DNA from: a virus
Direction: 5' to 3' (one strand)
Virus record (IMG/VR): IMGVR_UViG_3300046170_000378
Span: 62,001-126,000 of that record
Length of the DNA: 64,000 bases
Part shown: piece after piece, positions 36,842-45,710 of the stretch
Layout: every line of letters starts with the position of its first letter
Position numbering within the stretch: position 1 is the stretch's first letter
The notes under the pieces: generated by a model
What the model was told of the DNA's origin: nothing
What the model saw: the letters and a program-made list of their open reading frames with translations, nothing else
The model's database searches: none
Translations under genes and position numbers: made by a program

Positions 36842-38821
36842 ATGGCAATCAATATTAGAGAAATATTACACCCTAGTGATTCTGACTCAATTAAGTTTGA
36901 AAAGATTAATTATAATTTTGATCAGATTCTTGCAAATGGGGGTGGACCAAGAGGCCAAAAGGGCCAAAAAGGACAACAGGGAAACCTAGGATTAACGGGA
37001 GAAAAAGGTGTTAAAGGTGATCAAGGGGATCAAGGTATAAAGGGTGATACTGGTACTACTAATACTCCATGGTTTTCTGTAGACCCTGCCGTAGATTCTA
37101 CTTATAAAATTCTAAAACCTAAAAGGTTAGGGTTAACATATACACCTGTTATATTTTTAGGTGATGATTCTTTCGATGAGACTGTTTTAGTAGATGGAGT
37201 AAACACAGGTCTTAATTCTAAGATAACTATTAAAAAAGATTCAATAGCGTTTGATAATTACATTACTCTATTGGATGACGTTAGTGGTGAAAAACTATCG
37301 GTTACAAGTACATACGACTCAAATAATTCTATAACTAGATTTGCCATTCAAAATGCATTCCAAGCACAAAACATTCAGTTTGCAATTAATGTTGATCAAA
37401 TAGATTTTGATTCAAGCGGGTTAACATCTATCACAGGTGGTGGTGGAGTTACTCTTCAATCGGGTGGCGGAAGCAATATTAAATTAGAAACTTTAGGTAC
37501 AGGAATCGTTGATGTTGATGCAAACGCAGAATTTAAAGGATATGTACGCTTAAACAACTCATCTGATCCTATATCGCCAACAGCTGGTATGATCAGGTAC
37601 AATTCAGTAAATAATAAATTTGAAGGGTACTTTGCATCTAATGAGTGGAAAGAATTATGTACAGAATGTGGATCGGCAGTACCTAATAGTATTACTATAG
37701 GCGGTGGAAATATCAATGCAAACGCAGATGGTACACCAGTAAATAATAATAGTATTACTATAGGTGGTGGAAACATCAATGCAAATGCAGATGGAACTCC
37801 AGTTGGATCAGTCTCGGTTACGCCAACACCAGTTCCACCGACACCAACTCCAGTTCCACCAACGCCAACACCGCAAATATATACGGTTAATATTACAGCA
37901 AACAGTGCAATAGGCAACGCGTCAATTTACACTGACCCAACTGGAGGTTCTCCTAGCAGTGTGATTACAAAAACCGGAGTTGCTAATTCTAGCTTTGCTG
38001 ACCAATTCTATGTTGAAGCAAACTCTGGTTATAACATTAGCCCTAGCCAAGTTAGTATCTCTGGATGGGGTGGTAATGGCAACAACTATTACATTGACCC
38101 TAATGTGAATTCAGCAGGTAGAGTTGTTGTTGGGTTTAGTGATCAAATAGATCCTAGTAAATTGAACTTCGAAATAGGAATTGATGGTAGCGTAAGTATC
38201 GAAAGTTATACTGCACAAATTGCTGAAACAGATGATTGGGCTAACATTTGTAGTCAAACTTCTGGTACAGATACGTTTACATACCCACAGGGCGAAGGTG
38301 GAACAAACTTCCAGAACTACTTCCAGAATAACTATGCAGTAAATGGTAATAGCGGCTCGATGAAAATAATTAGCTCTAACGAACCTAACTTTGCTTGGAG
38401 CGGATGGTCAGTTAAATTAAATGACAACAATGAGGTATTAGAATCTTGGACTAACTGTGGTGGTCAACAAGGTTCTTCAGTAACAATCACTGGAGCAGAA
38501 TGGATTTACACATCACAAGGATCTCAAACTTATACAGCAACGCCATCTAATATTTACGGGTCAGGTGGCTACGGCACAACACCGACATATTCATGGTCTA
38601 TTAGCGGAATACTTGCTAATAGGTTTGACTTGTCTTCCACAAATCAACAAACACTTGAAGTAGAATATCTTTTCACTAGTGCATGTGATGGTGGCGGAGA
38701 TGAGGCAACACTTACTTGTACTGTAACAGGATTTAATGGAAATGGCCAATCGATTCCTCCGGTATCAGATACATTTTTAATTAAAGGATGTGATGACTCA
38801 GGGGAAGTCACGACACCATAA
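36842..38821 (+). CDS. tail fibre protein with collagen-like repeats
   Basis: A 659-aa fibre protein. N-terminal anchor SDSDSIKFEKINYNFDQIL, then ~12 collagen-type Gly-X-Y triplets (GPRGQKGQKGQQGNLGL onwards, residues ~35-72), which form trimeric stalks. It continues with beta-structured fibre domains, a duplicated 18-residue unit (SITIGGGNINANADGTPV twice), a Pro-Thr linker (VTPTPVPPTPTPVPPTPTP) and C-terminal Ig-like/PKD-like domains. It probably acts in receptor contact or fibre extension. The start follows the giant gene stop by one base. Confidence 0.8.
   Translation: MAINIREILHPSDSDSIKFEKINYNFDQILANGGGPRGQKGQKGQQGNLGLTGEKGVKGDQGDQGIKGDTGTTNTPWFSVDPAVDSTYKILKPKRLGLTYTPVIFLGDDSFDETVLVDGVNTGLNSKITIKKDSIAFDNYITLLDDVSGEKLSVTSTYDSNNSITRFAIQNAFQAQNIQFAINVDQIDFDSSGLTSITGGGGVTLQSGGGSNIKLETLGTGIVDVDANAEFKGYVRLNNSSDPISPTAGMIRYNSVNNKFEGYFASNEWKELCTECGSAVPNSITIGGGNINANADGTPVNNNSITIGGGNINANADGTPVGSVSVTPTPVPPTPTPVPPTPTPQIYTVNITANSAIGNASIYTDPTGGSPSSVITKTGVANSSFADQFYVEANSGYNISPSQVSISGWGGNGNNYYIDPNVNSAGRVVVGFSDQIDPSKLNFEIGIDGSVSIESYTAQIAETDDWANICSQTSGTDTFTYPQGEGGTNFQNYFQNNYAVNGNSGSMKIISSNEPNFAWSGWSVKLNDNNEVLESWTNCGGQQGSSVTITGAEWIYTSQGSQTYTATPSNIYGSGGYGTTPTYSWSISGILANRFDLSSTNQQTLEVEYLFTSACDGGGDEATLTCTVTGFNGNGQSIPPVSDTFLIKGCDDSGEVTTP
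37688..37805 (+). repeat. direct duplication in fibre gene (63-base period)
   Basis: Two ~54-base copies (37688-37741 and 37751-37804), 63 bases apart, encode the same SITIGGGNINANADGTPV unit with a few silent differences. This is a recent in-frame duplication next to the Pro-Thr linker. Confidence 0.8.
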
Positions 38822-38835
38822 AAAATAAAAACAAC

Positions 38836-39450
38836 ATGGCTTACAAATTAAATATAGGACCGAACGTTTCCACTACAGATCACACAAACTTTAGAAGACC
38901 GTGTACTCCCGCTAAAATTAAAACGTGGTGGGCAGAGGTGAAGCAGAATATTCCTAATTATGCCAACTATAATTGGTATCTTGTAGGCGGTATGGTTGGT
39001 GGTAGTCAAAGTTCAAAGGATGCAGATGTCGTAATGACACCGCTATCAGGCGAGATATATGATACCAGTGAATTAGCTACGTTACAGTCTATAATGACAA
39101 GTGCGACTCAAATAGCATTAAATAACTCATTCATGTTAGATCTTACAGCTGCACAATATCATTGGGCTAGCCGCCTTGGATTTACTAGAGATTTCTTTCA
39201 CATTAAATGTTGGGATAGAATTTTTATTACCATCGATGGCGACGAGGGAGAAAAGTCAAACGTATTTAATAGAACTGATGCTACTGTTGAAAAATTAAGT
39301 GGAGTAGATTTATGGAAAACATCGTGGACTAATAATACCAGTGAACTTTATTTTCCATTCGGTTCAATAGAAAAGGCAAAAACATATAACATAGGTTGTG
39401 TAGCCGTTGAAGAATGGTGTAACACTAATAAAATTGAAATAAATAAATAA
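38836..39450 (+). CDS. nucleotidyltransferase-fold protein
   Basis: A 204-aa protein whose core matches the pol-beta/MNT nucleotidyltransferase pattern: GGS at residues 55-57, the acidic pair D62-x-D64 in SKDADVVM, and a third acid D102 in FMLDL. These residues normally bind two metals and a nucleotide. The remaining C-terminal part (DFFHIKCWDRIFITIDGD) is soluble alpha/beta. It lies between two fibre genes and seems out of place there; it could modify a virion or host component with a nucleotide. The fold call rests on motif spacing only. Confidence 0.5.
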   Translation: MAYKLNIGPNVSTTDHTNFRRPCTPAKIKTWWAEVKQNIPNYANYNWYLVGGMVGGSQSSKDADVVMTPLSGEIYDTSELATLQSIMTSATQIALNNSFMLDLTAAQYHWASRLGFTRDFFHIKCWDRIFITIDGDEGEKSNVFNRTDATVEKLSGVDLWKTSWTNNTSELYFPFGSIEKAKTYNIGCVAVEEWCNTNKIEINK

Positions 39451-39469
39451 GAAATAAAAACAAACTAAA

Positions 39470-40174
39470 ATGGCACACACATATACAAGAACAGTAACAG
39501 TAGTTCCTAGTAGCGCCGAGTATTCGTGGGATAACCCAGCGACAGGTTGGATCACAATTAATCAACTCGGTTCTTCAGATACCTGGGAAATTACAGTAAG
39601 TGATAACCAAACAAGCCAAGCTAGATCTGCTACATTAACAGTAAATCACGCTGACGGAACAACTACTAATTCTATAGATGTTAATCAGGCAGCTGGAGGA
39701 AGCTTATCACCAACTCCGGTTCCTCCAACGGCAACTCCGGTTCCTCCAACGGCAACTCCGATTCCACCTACAGCGACACCAGCATTTGTGTCAATAGGTG
39801 TTGAGTTAGATAATTACAACCAATCATCTAATGATTATAACTTTAGTAACGGGGATGTTACAGTAGGATACACATTAACAAATGTACCTGCTAACATCTC
39901 ACCGGCAGCGCCCGATGAAGTATCTAGTGCATATGTAAGTACAACTGTTACTAATCCGACGGGTTCTTCGCCTGTAAGTTCAAAGGGTGAAAGTGTTCCT
40001 ACTATATGGACCGGAAATATAACATTCACCCAAGCATCTAGTCCACTCAATGGTATCGCAGCTGCATTACAATTATCTCACGGCGGAGTTACCACGGGTA
40101 ATGATTTGTTCTACTACACAATAGATAGCAGCGTCTCCGAAGAGGATGGTGAAGGCCCTAAGGTTATTGGATAA
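39470..40174 (+). CDS. BACON-domain fibre protein
   Basis: A 234-aa protein. Residues ~26-75 have the BACON/Ig-like pattern typical of Bacteroidota and their phages: GWITINQLGSSDTWEITVSD, then QARSATLTVNHADG and IDVNQAA. A Pro-Thr linker (PVPPTATPVPPTATPIPPTATP, residues ~81-103, given here only in short units such as VPPTATP) leads to a second beta domain (FVSIGVELDNYNQSSNDYNF). BACON domains are thought to bind carbohydrate or mucin, and a similar domain occurs in crAss-like phage tails. It is probably a host- or glycan-binding decoration. Confidence 0.75.
   Translation: MAHTYTRTVTVVPSSAEYSWDNPATGWITINQLGSSDTWEITVSDNQTSQARSATLTVNHADGTTTNSIDVNQAAGGSLSPTPVPPTATPVPPTATPIPPTATPAFVSIGVELDNYNQSSNDYNFSNGDVTVGYTLTNVPANISPAAPDEVSSAYVSTTVTNPTGSSPVSSKGESVPTIWTGNITFTQASSPLNGIAAALQLSHGGVTTGNDLFYYTIDSSVSEEDGEGPKVIG
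39709..39785 (+). repeat. Pro-Thr linker repeat
   Basis: Tandem 21-base units (CCGGTTCCTCCAACGGCAACT type) encoding PVPPTAT. The coding style matches the linkers in the genes at 8870 and 37822. Confidence 0.8.
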
Positions 40175-40194
40175 TAATTATTAAATAAATTTAT

Positions 40195-40998
40195 ATGGAA
40201 ATAATTAAGAAAATATTTGGTAATAAGAACACCCTAACATTTGTATTGGGTGCTCTTTTTGTGCTGTTGTTTTTAAAACAGTGCAACCAAGTGGCTTCTT
40301 TGAAACAAGACGTTAAGTATGCACAGGAAGACGCTAATATAGCTCTTAATAATTTAAAGGCTTCTCAAGACTCTGTTACAGTTTTGAGAAATGAAAACGG
40401 AGATCAGTTAGCACAAATAAGATCGTATAAAGTAGACTTGTCTATAAAAAATAACAATCTTGTTAAATTGACTAAAAAATACCAGAAAGCCCTAGATTTA
40501 GCTGAAGATTTAAGTACAGTTAACTCATTGATTTCTGCAGAGTTAGAAATAAAAGATAGCTTATTAGCCGATGCAAATGTTACACAAATAGATTCAACTT
40601 CAGCGGAGGTTACTTTTACTTCTAATAAAGATTTTGGTAATGGTAATTCTAGATCATTATTTGGAACATCTATTATCAAATATGATTTTGGTCAATTTAA
40701 AGTGTTGGATAGTAAATTTGAATTAACACAAACTTTAAGTCTAATGGCAGCTATCGAAAATATAGACGGTGCAGATAGATTAAAATTAAGCACTAGTTAT
40801 CCGGGCATAGAAATAAAAGATATTGAAAATATCAACTTAATTAACACAAGACTAAATAGAAAAGTTCAGAAAAAAGCTGGATGGTCTATTGGTATTGGTG
40901 TTGGTTATGGAATAAACTTAAATAATAATCAAGTAATTAGTACTGGTCCTTCTATTGGTTTAGGAGTGTATTGGTCACCTAAATTTTTGAGATTCTAA
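40195..40998 (+). CDS. membrane-anchored coiled-coil protein, spanin-like
   Basis: A 267-aa protein with one N-terminal membrane segment (residues ~13-29, LTFVLGALFVLLFLKQC), a long periplasm-sized coiled coil (residues ~32-125, KQDVKYAQEDANIALNNLK onwards), and a C-terminal domain ending in amphipathic strands SIGIGVGYGI and SIGLGVYWSPKFLRF that look like an outer-membrane beta-hairpin. The topology fits a one-gene spanin that joins inner and outer membranes at lysis. Lack of a nearby holin or endolysin weakens the case; a virion-associated membrane protein is the alternative. Confidence 0.5.
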   Translation: MEIIKKIFGNKNTLTFVLGALFVLLFLKQCNQVASLKQDVKYAQEDANIALNNLKASQDSVTVLRNENGDQLAQIRSYKVDLSIKNNNLVKLTKKYQKALDLAEDLSTVNSLISAELEIKDSLLADANVTQIDSTSAEVTFTSNKDFGNGNSRSLFGTSIIKYDFGQFKVLDSKFELTQTLSLMAAIENIDGADRLKLSTSYPGIEIKDIENINLINTRLNRKVQKKAGWSIGIGVGYGINLNNNQVISTGPSIGLGVYWSPKFLRF

Positions 40999-41003
40999 AC
41001 AAT

Positions 41004-43070
41004 ATGGCAAAATCATCAAGATATTTCAGGATAGACGAAGACGTTTTATTAGAATTCATATATCACGATCAAAGTAATCCAGACGCAACTAAAATAGAGG
41101 TTGACGATAACGGTAGTGAGGTAAAATTCCTAGATACCGTTAAAAACTCTCCGCTTTACACTAGACATTTAATAAATGAACTAGGTAGCGATGTAGTAAA
41201 TTTTGATGTAACAATTAACAGTGGATATTTGTCTGTTGAAAATTTTGCAGCAAGAACATTACTTCTTCAAAACGGAAAAACATACAAATTTGACTTATCT
41301 GCTTTGCCAGATCCAGGTTCTTTTCAAATAACAGGAGGCTTAGGCATATATTCATATTCTGATGTTACTAAAATAGGTCAATATATTCCAAATCAAAACG
41401 GAGTAATAGAATACAAATACACAGGATTAATTGGTGGAAAAATAATAATCGACACAAGAGCTAATCCCCTATTTTCTACACCAGACGAAGTTACTGGAAA
41501 TGATATAAATCAACCACTCGGAAGATACCATGGTATTAAAGTTCCTAATGATGAATCTAGATATGCATTGTTAGGTTATGATTCTACTGGATATTATGAA
41601 ATGTTTAATTACATCAATAACAATGCAGGATGGACTGGTAGTAATGAAGCCGATTTAATTAATTATCAAGTCGAAGCAACTCAAAATATAAATTATATTC
41701 AATATGATGCTGTTAGACTTCACTTAAAGAGTGGTTACAGTTTTGCCGCTAGAGATTATGAAGGATTTTTGTTTGAAATAACAACTGATAGATCAACTGG
41801 AAGAAAAAACTATTTAACACAATTAGTTTATTTAAATACTAGTAACTATGAGTATGCAAACCCTAGACCCTTTCTTTTAGGAGAAACTCTTTGGAGTAAA
41901 TTTATAGAAATTAAAATTCCATCTATAATAGGTCAGAATTCTGAATTTACGGATAGATTTTACGGTGATGGAACACCAGGCTCTAGCGATTTGATCACTA
42001 CTTCTAATTATGGTGTTAGTTTCAAACTTATAGATAGATTAGAGGTAGGAAATGGTTATGATTATTTTTATGTGGGTGAAGAGAATTCGTTTACAGTTTC
42101 AAGAGAAGATGAATTCCAAGATTTTACTGTAGTTATTGAAGATGCAAATGATGGTGATTACTTTAAGATTTACGGAGAAAAAGACAATTCAATCGGTGGA
42201 TTTGAAGCATATATTTTAGATAGAATTAGAACATCATCAGATGATATTATAGCTATATTTGATGTAGATGTATTTGAACAAATTGGAACTTCTTATGTAA
42301 AAACAAATGAATTAACATTTACACAGTATGAAGATTTTAACGATCCTATCTTATTTAGACCAATTATTAAGAACGCTAATGTTGCTGTTAATTTCTCTAT
42401 AGAAGTTACTATGCGAATTTACAACCAAACAGATAATACTCAAATTGTAAAAAGAGCTAGTTTAATTTTAAATCAAGCAGGAAAGTATGGAAAAAAACTT
42501 TCGGCATTAAAGATTAATAGTCCAAATGTCATGACTGAGGTTTACAATATTTTACCAAATCTTTCTGGTAATAAAGTAATTAAAAGTTTAATTACAGATA
42601 GTTTACCAAGATCAGTAAAAGTTGTACCAGCATTTATAGAAAGACATAACATAATTGCTTCGTCTTCTAGAGTAACGCTTGATGGATCTACTGAAAATGA
42701 AATAACTCAAAATGTAGAAGAGGTAGAAACCTCTGATTTTGTAGGTGAAGGAGATTTAAGTATAAGTATTCCGCCGTTTGCATGTTTCTTTAAGTTTGTT
42801 ATTTCAAAGAAAAAAGGCGATGACATTCAATTTATTTCTTTTGAAAATGCAGAGAGATTAGTACTTTCATTTGGAGACGGAACTAACAAGCTCACATTTA
42901 ATCATGTTTCTAATAAAGACATAGATATGGGTGAAGGTGAAGTTTTGTTTAGAATAAACGAAGCAAACGCGAATGCCATTAGAAATATGTCAAATAATAA
43001 ATTCTATATTAGTATAGACAACGGTAAAGAGCAAACATACATTACAAGCGGTAAATTCGTAAAAGCATAA
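41004..43070 (+). CDS. virion structural protein (688 aa)
   Basis: No family recognised. The N-terminus (SSRYFRIDEDVLLEFIYHDQ) is of a kind seen in other tail proteins of such phages. The protein is beta-rich throughout and includes several Tyr/Asp-rich strands and a likely Ig-like C-terminal region. The start lies five bases after the spanin-like gene, and the stop abuts the tail-tube-fold gene. It is probably a tail or fibre-base protein. Confidence 0.6.
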   Translation: MAKSSRYFRIDEDVLLEFIYHDQSNPDATKIEVDDNGSEVKFLDTVKNSPLYTRHLINELGSDVVNFDVTINSGYLSVENFAARTLLLQNGKTYKFDLSALPDPGSFQITGGLGIYSYSDVTKIGQYIPNQNGVIEYKYTGLIGGKIIIDTRANPLFSTPDEVTGNDINQPLGRYHGIKVPNDESRYALLGYDSTGYYEMFNYINNNAGWTGSNEADLINYQVEATQNINYIQYDAVRLHLKSGYSFAARDYEGFLFEITTDRSTGRKNYLTQLVYLNTSNYEYANPRPFLLGETLWSKFIEIKIPSIIGQNSEFTDRFYGDGTPGSSDLITTSNYGVSFKLIDRLEVGNGYDYFYVGEENSFTVSREDEFQDFTVVIEDANDGDYFKIYGEKDNSIGGFEAYILDRIRTSSDDIIAIFDVDVFEQIGTSYVKTNELTFTQYEDFNDPILFRPIIKNANVAVNFSIEVTMRIYNQTDNTQIVKRASLILNQAGKYGKKLSALKINSPNVMTEVYNILPNLSGNKVIKSLITDSLPRSVKVVPAFIERHNIIASSSRVTLDGSTENEITQNVEEVETSDFVGEGDLSISIPPFACFFKFVISKKKGDDIQFISFENAERLVLSFGDGTNKLTFNHVSNKDIDMGEGEVLFRINEANANAIRNMSNNKFYISIDNGKEQTYITSGKFVKA

Positions 43071-43071
43071 T

Positions 43072-43623
43072 ATGATTTTAAATAGTAGGAATAATACATT
43101 TGACTTTAAGTTTCCTAGAAACTTTATACCCGAAGAAGTTGCTGAAAAATACAAGCAATACTTAACTAAGGTACCTGGTTCTGTTTTAGCGGAGCCAATA
43201 GATTTTGTTAACTATTCTATCCAGGGTGTAAATATTCCCGGAGTTTCTTTTGACCCAATATCTCAAGCTGATAATGATGGATCAATAAGATACCAAAGAG
43301 GTGCTGTGCCTATTCAAAATACAATAGAGAGACAATTTACAGTAACAATGCAACTGTTAGATGGTTTTATAAACTACTGGATAATGATGGATACGTTGTT
43401 GTATTATTATGCTAGATCAACCACTGAGCCTTATACTGAACCTTTAACATTAAGAATATTAGATTCTGAAGGTGCATCAGTTGCTTATATGCAATTTGCA
43501 AAACCAATAATGAATTCTATAAATGAACTTAATTTAAATTTCTCAGATAATATTTCTGAATTTAGCACTTTTGAAATTAATTTCTATTACAACCAATTAA
43601 AACTAAGAATAGAATTAGATTAA
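43072..43623 (+). CDS. tail-tube-fold protein (gp19-like)
   Basis: A 183-aa protein, near the length of T4 gp19 (163 aa). The order of strands and helix resembles a tail-tube protein: FVNYSIQGVNIPGVSFDPIS, RGAVPIQNTIERQFTVTMQL, DGFINYWIMMDTLLYYYA, EPLTLRILDSEG and the closing ISEFSTFEINFYYNQLKL. T4 tube proteins stack as hexamers inside the sheath. It may be the main tube protein or a tube-fold baseplate/terminator protein; no sheath gene lies next to it, so the second option remains open. Confidence 0.6.
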   Translation: MILNSRNNTFDFKFPRNFIPEEVAEKYKQYLTKVPGSVLAEPIDFVNYSIQGVNIPGVSFDPISQADNDGSIRYQRGAVPIQNTIERQFTVTMQLLDGFINYWIMMDTLLYYYARSTTEPYTEPLTLRILDSEGASVAYMQFAKPIMNSINELNLNFSDNISEFSTFEINFYYNQLKLRIELD

Positions 43624-43633
43624 TATATACAGT

Positions 43634-44185
43634 ATGAAACACTTACTAACATTAGAAAGTTATTACTCTTACAAAGATTTTGAAAGAGGTAGATGGGGAA
43701 CTCCTTCCGAAATAGAAGAAGATCTTAGAATGACTATCATTAATCTACTTACATATGCTGGCATATCTGATAATTTAGATGATGTTCAATATGAAGATCA
43801 ATCTACTGATAAAGGTATTAAGTGGCAAATAACTGTAAAACACAAAGAAGGCACGGATGTCTTACATGCATATAAAAGAACCAATTGGAGAGGTCAATAT
43901 GAATTATATCTCAATAAGAAAACTTCTTCAGCATACGATATTCAACAATACTTTTTACAAAAATTTATTTCTCCGTTAGACCAATATTTAACCTCAATGA
44001 AATCGTTTGATACAACTTACATGTATGCAGATGACCATGGAGCATGGAAAAGAGGATCAGCACATGCTGAAAGACTTAGAGAAATGTATAAAATACTAAA
44101 AACTGCCGATAAGAAAAAGGCTTATAAAGAATTTGTTAAGATTCACAAAACTGATTTACCATTTAAAGACTTTTCTGGATCATAA
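43634..44185 (+). CDS. hypothetical protein with capsid-targeting-like N-terminus
   Basis: A 183-aa protein. The N-terminus MKHLLTLESYYSYKDF is a loose match to the T4 internal-protein targeting peptide (MKTYQEFIAEA type) seen more clearly in several downstream genes. The rest is a soluble alpha/beta domain (KWQITVKHKEGTDVLHAYKR) with a helical basic C-terminus. It may be a head-internal protein, but confidence is low because the motif is degenerate. Confidence 0.5.
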   Translation: MKHLLTLESYYSYKDFERGRWGTPSEIEEDLRMTIINLLTYAGISDNLDDVQYEDQSTDKGIKWQITVKHKEGTDVLHAYKRTNWRGQYELYLNKKTSSAYDIQQYFLQKFISPLDQYLTSMKSFDTTYMYADDHGAWKRGSAHAERLREMYKILKTADKKKAYKEFVKIHKTDLPFKDFSGS

Positions 44186-44202
44186 AATAACCAAATAATA
44201 TC

Positions 44203-44661
44203 ATGGCAAAACAAAAAATTTACACAGTATGGGGATCTAACCCAGAAAAAGGAAACCGTTTCGATAAAGCAGAAGAATGGATAGCCGCTGTGTTTGAATC
44301 TGAAGAAGAAGCTAACGCTTTTAAAGATGCTGAAAGTAAAAATTACAAATATATAGAACAAAGTATTTATGGAGACATTTCTTCAGGTTTTCGTGTAGCT
44401 AGTGGTTTTCACAGTGCTAGAATTTTTTGTGAGAGCATGTCTGAGAATAAAGCTAAAAAAGAATTACTAAATTTAAACACTAGATGTTCAGCTTACTTTA
44501 AGAAGCCTATAAGTGGTGGAAGCTATGTTAAATTCAATAAAGATGGATTTGTTGAGGGCAAAGGATATAAATTTTACTCTAATGAAGATAATGCAATCCA
44601 AGAATCTAAAAAAGTATTAAGTCACTTATTATTATTTGAACAATTTATTGATAAACACTAA
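44203..44661 (+). CDS. hypothetical protein with C-terminal FEQF motif
   Basis: A 152-aa protein with no family recognised (QKIYTVWGSNPEKGNRFDKA). Its last residues LLLFEQFIDKH repeat the core of the targeting-like peptide that begins other proteins in this region, but at the C-terminus. It belongs to the same small cluster as the genes at 43634 and 44688. Confidence 0.5.
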   Translation: MAKQKIYTVWGSNPEKGNRFDKAEEWIAAVFESEEEANAFKDAESKNYKYIEQSIYGDISSGFRVASGFHSARIFCESMSENKAKKELLNLNTRCSAYFKKPISGGSYVKFNKDGFVEGKGYKFYSNEDNAIQESKKVLSHLLLFEQFIDKH

Positions 44662-44687
44662 GTTTAATAATCAAAGATATATACAAT

Positions 44688-45056
44688 ATGAAAACATTTA
44701 ATAAATACTTAGTAGAGGAAAAGATCACAGAAAATGACATGGATGTTCTTAAAGAAAATCTACAGTCTGAGTGGACTCCTGAATTAGAATCTAAAATAGA
44801 TGCCGCTATTGAAGAGTTTTGTAAAACATATCAAAACGAAGACGGTACTTATAATTTAGACAAACTAAATGAAGAGATGACTAATGAAGGCCTTTTAGGT
44901 TCTATTATTGGTGGTTTAACTGGATTTGCTTTAGGAAAATCAGTTGGTAAACTGATAGCTAAGGTGTTAGGTATACAAAAAGGTATATTATTTGATTTGT
45001 TAACCTCAAGACTTGTAGGTGCTGCATTAGGCGCTAGTCTTGGTAAAAGATTCTAA
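44688..45056 (+). CDS. small capsid-targeted glycine-zipper protein
   Basis: A 122-aa protein in two parts. The N-terminus MKTFNKYLVEEKITE closely matches the T4 capsid-targeting peptide, followed by an acidic helical segment. After a possible prohead-protease-like site MTNE/GLLG (residues ~64-68) comes a Gly-rich hydrophobic tail (GLLGSIIGGLTGFALGKSVG and GAALGASLGKRF) resembling a glycine-zipper membrane segment. If cleaved and packaged, the tail would be a membrane-active peptide delivered with the DNA. A GATATATAC box at 44676-44684 abuts the start. Confidence 0.55.
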   Translation: MKTFNKYLVEEKITENDMDVLKENLQSEWTPELESKIDAAIEEFCKTYQNEDGTYNLDKLNEEMTNEGLLGSIIGGLTGFALGKSVGKLIAKVLGIQKGILFDLLTSRLVGAALGASLGKRF

Positions 45057-45710
45057 ATGAATTACGTTTCAGTAGATTTTTCTTTAAATTCCCCAGGTAT
45101 TTGTATTTTTAATACAGAATCCAATACACATCATTATATAAGTTACGTTAAACCAGGTTTAGGCACTAAGAAGGAACAAAAACTTCAGGAAGATATTAGC
45201 CTACTAAGTGACGTTACATTAGTATACCAACCTGATTGGAAAACTACGTTTGGTGATTATTCTAAGAATGAGTTAGCAAAGGTTAGAAGGTATATGGCAA
45301 CCGCTGATCAAATTATCAATATTATTTTAGGAATTACTAAAACTAAGAATGATTATATTATTGCATTTGAAGGAACTTCTTATGGTTCTAAAATGGGAAC
45401 AAACAATATAATTGATATGGCCGCAGGTGCCGCGATCCTTAAAGAACAAATGATTTCTCAACTTCACGTTAAAGATATATTAACTGTTGCACCTACCACA
45501 ATTAAGAAGTTTGCTGGCAAAGGTAACATGAATAAGCTTCAGTTGTTTGAGGCATATCAACAAAATGTGAACGATGACCCAATCTTGGCTCAAAGTCCCC
45601 TACATTCTATGATTAAAGATCTTGAAATTGGGAAAAAGATCCCGAAGCCGTTAGACGACCTAGTCGATGCATATTTCTTGGTTACATACGTTTCAAACCC
45701 CTCCACCTAA
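45057..45710 (+). CDS. RuvC-like Holliday junction resolvase
   Basis: A 217-aa protein of the RNase H/RuvC fold. Acidic residues at the expected places are D7 in YVSVDFSLNS, E105 in IIAFEGTSYGS, and D200/D201/D204 in PLDDLVDAYFLV. The segment VAPTTIKKFAGKGNMNK is the typical RuvC-family loop that contacts DNA. It resolves branched DNA before packaging, the job of endonuclease VII (gp49) in T4, so here the T4 nuclease appears replaced by a RuvC-type one. It starts directly after the previous stop. Confidence 0.75.
   Translation: MNYVSVDFSLNSPGICIFNTESNTHHYISYVKPGLGTKKEQKLQEDISLLSDVTLVYQPDWKTTFGDYSKNELAKVRRYMATADQIINIILGITKTKNDYIIAFEGTSYGSKMGTNNIIDMAAGAAILKEQMISQLHVKDILTVAPTTIKKFAGKGNMNKLQLFEAYQQNVNDDPILAQSPLHSMIKDLEIGKKIPKPLDDLVDAYFLVTYVSNPST

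Noticed and set aside
8870-39785. CRISPR-like repeats in the Pro-Thr linker regions
   Set aside because: The repeats are short, contiguous, in frame and code for PT-rich linkers; there are no spacers.
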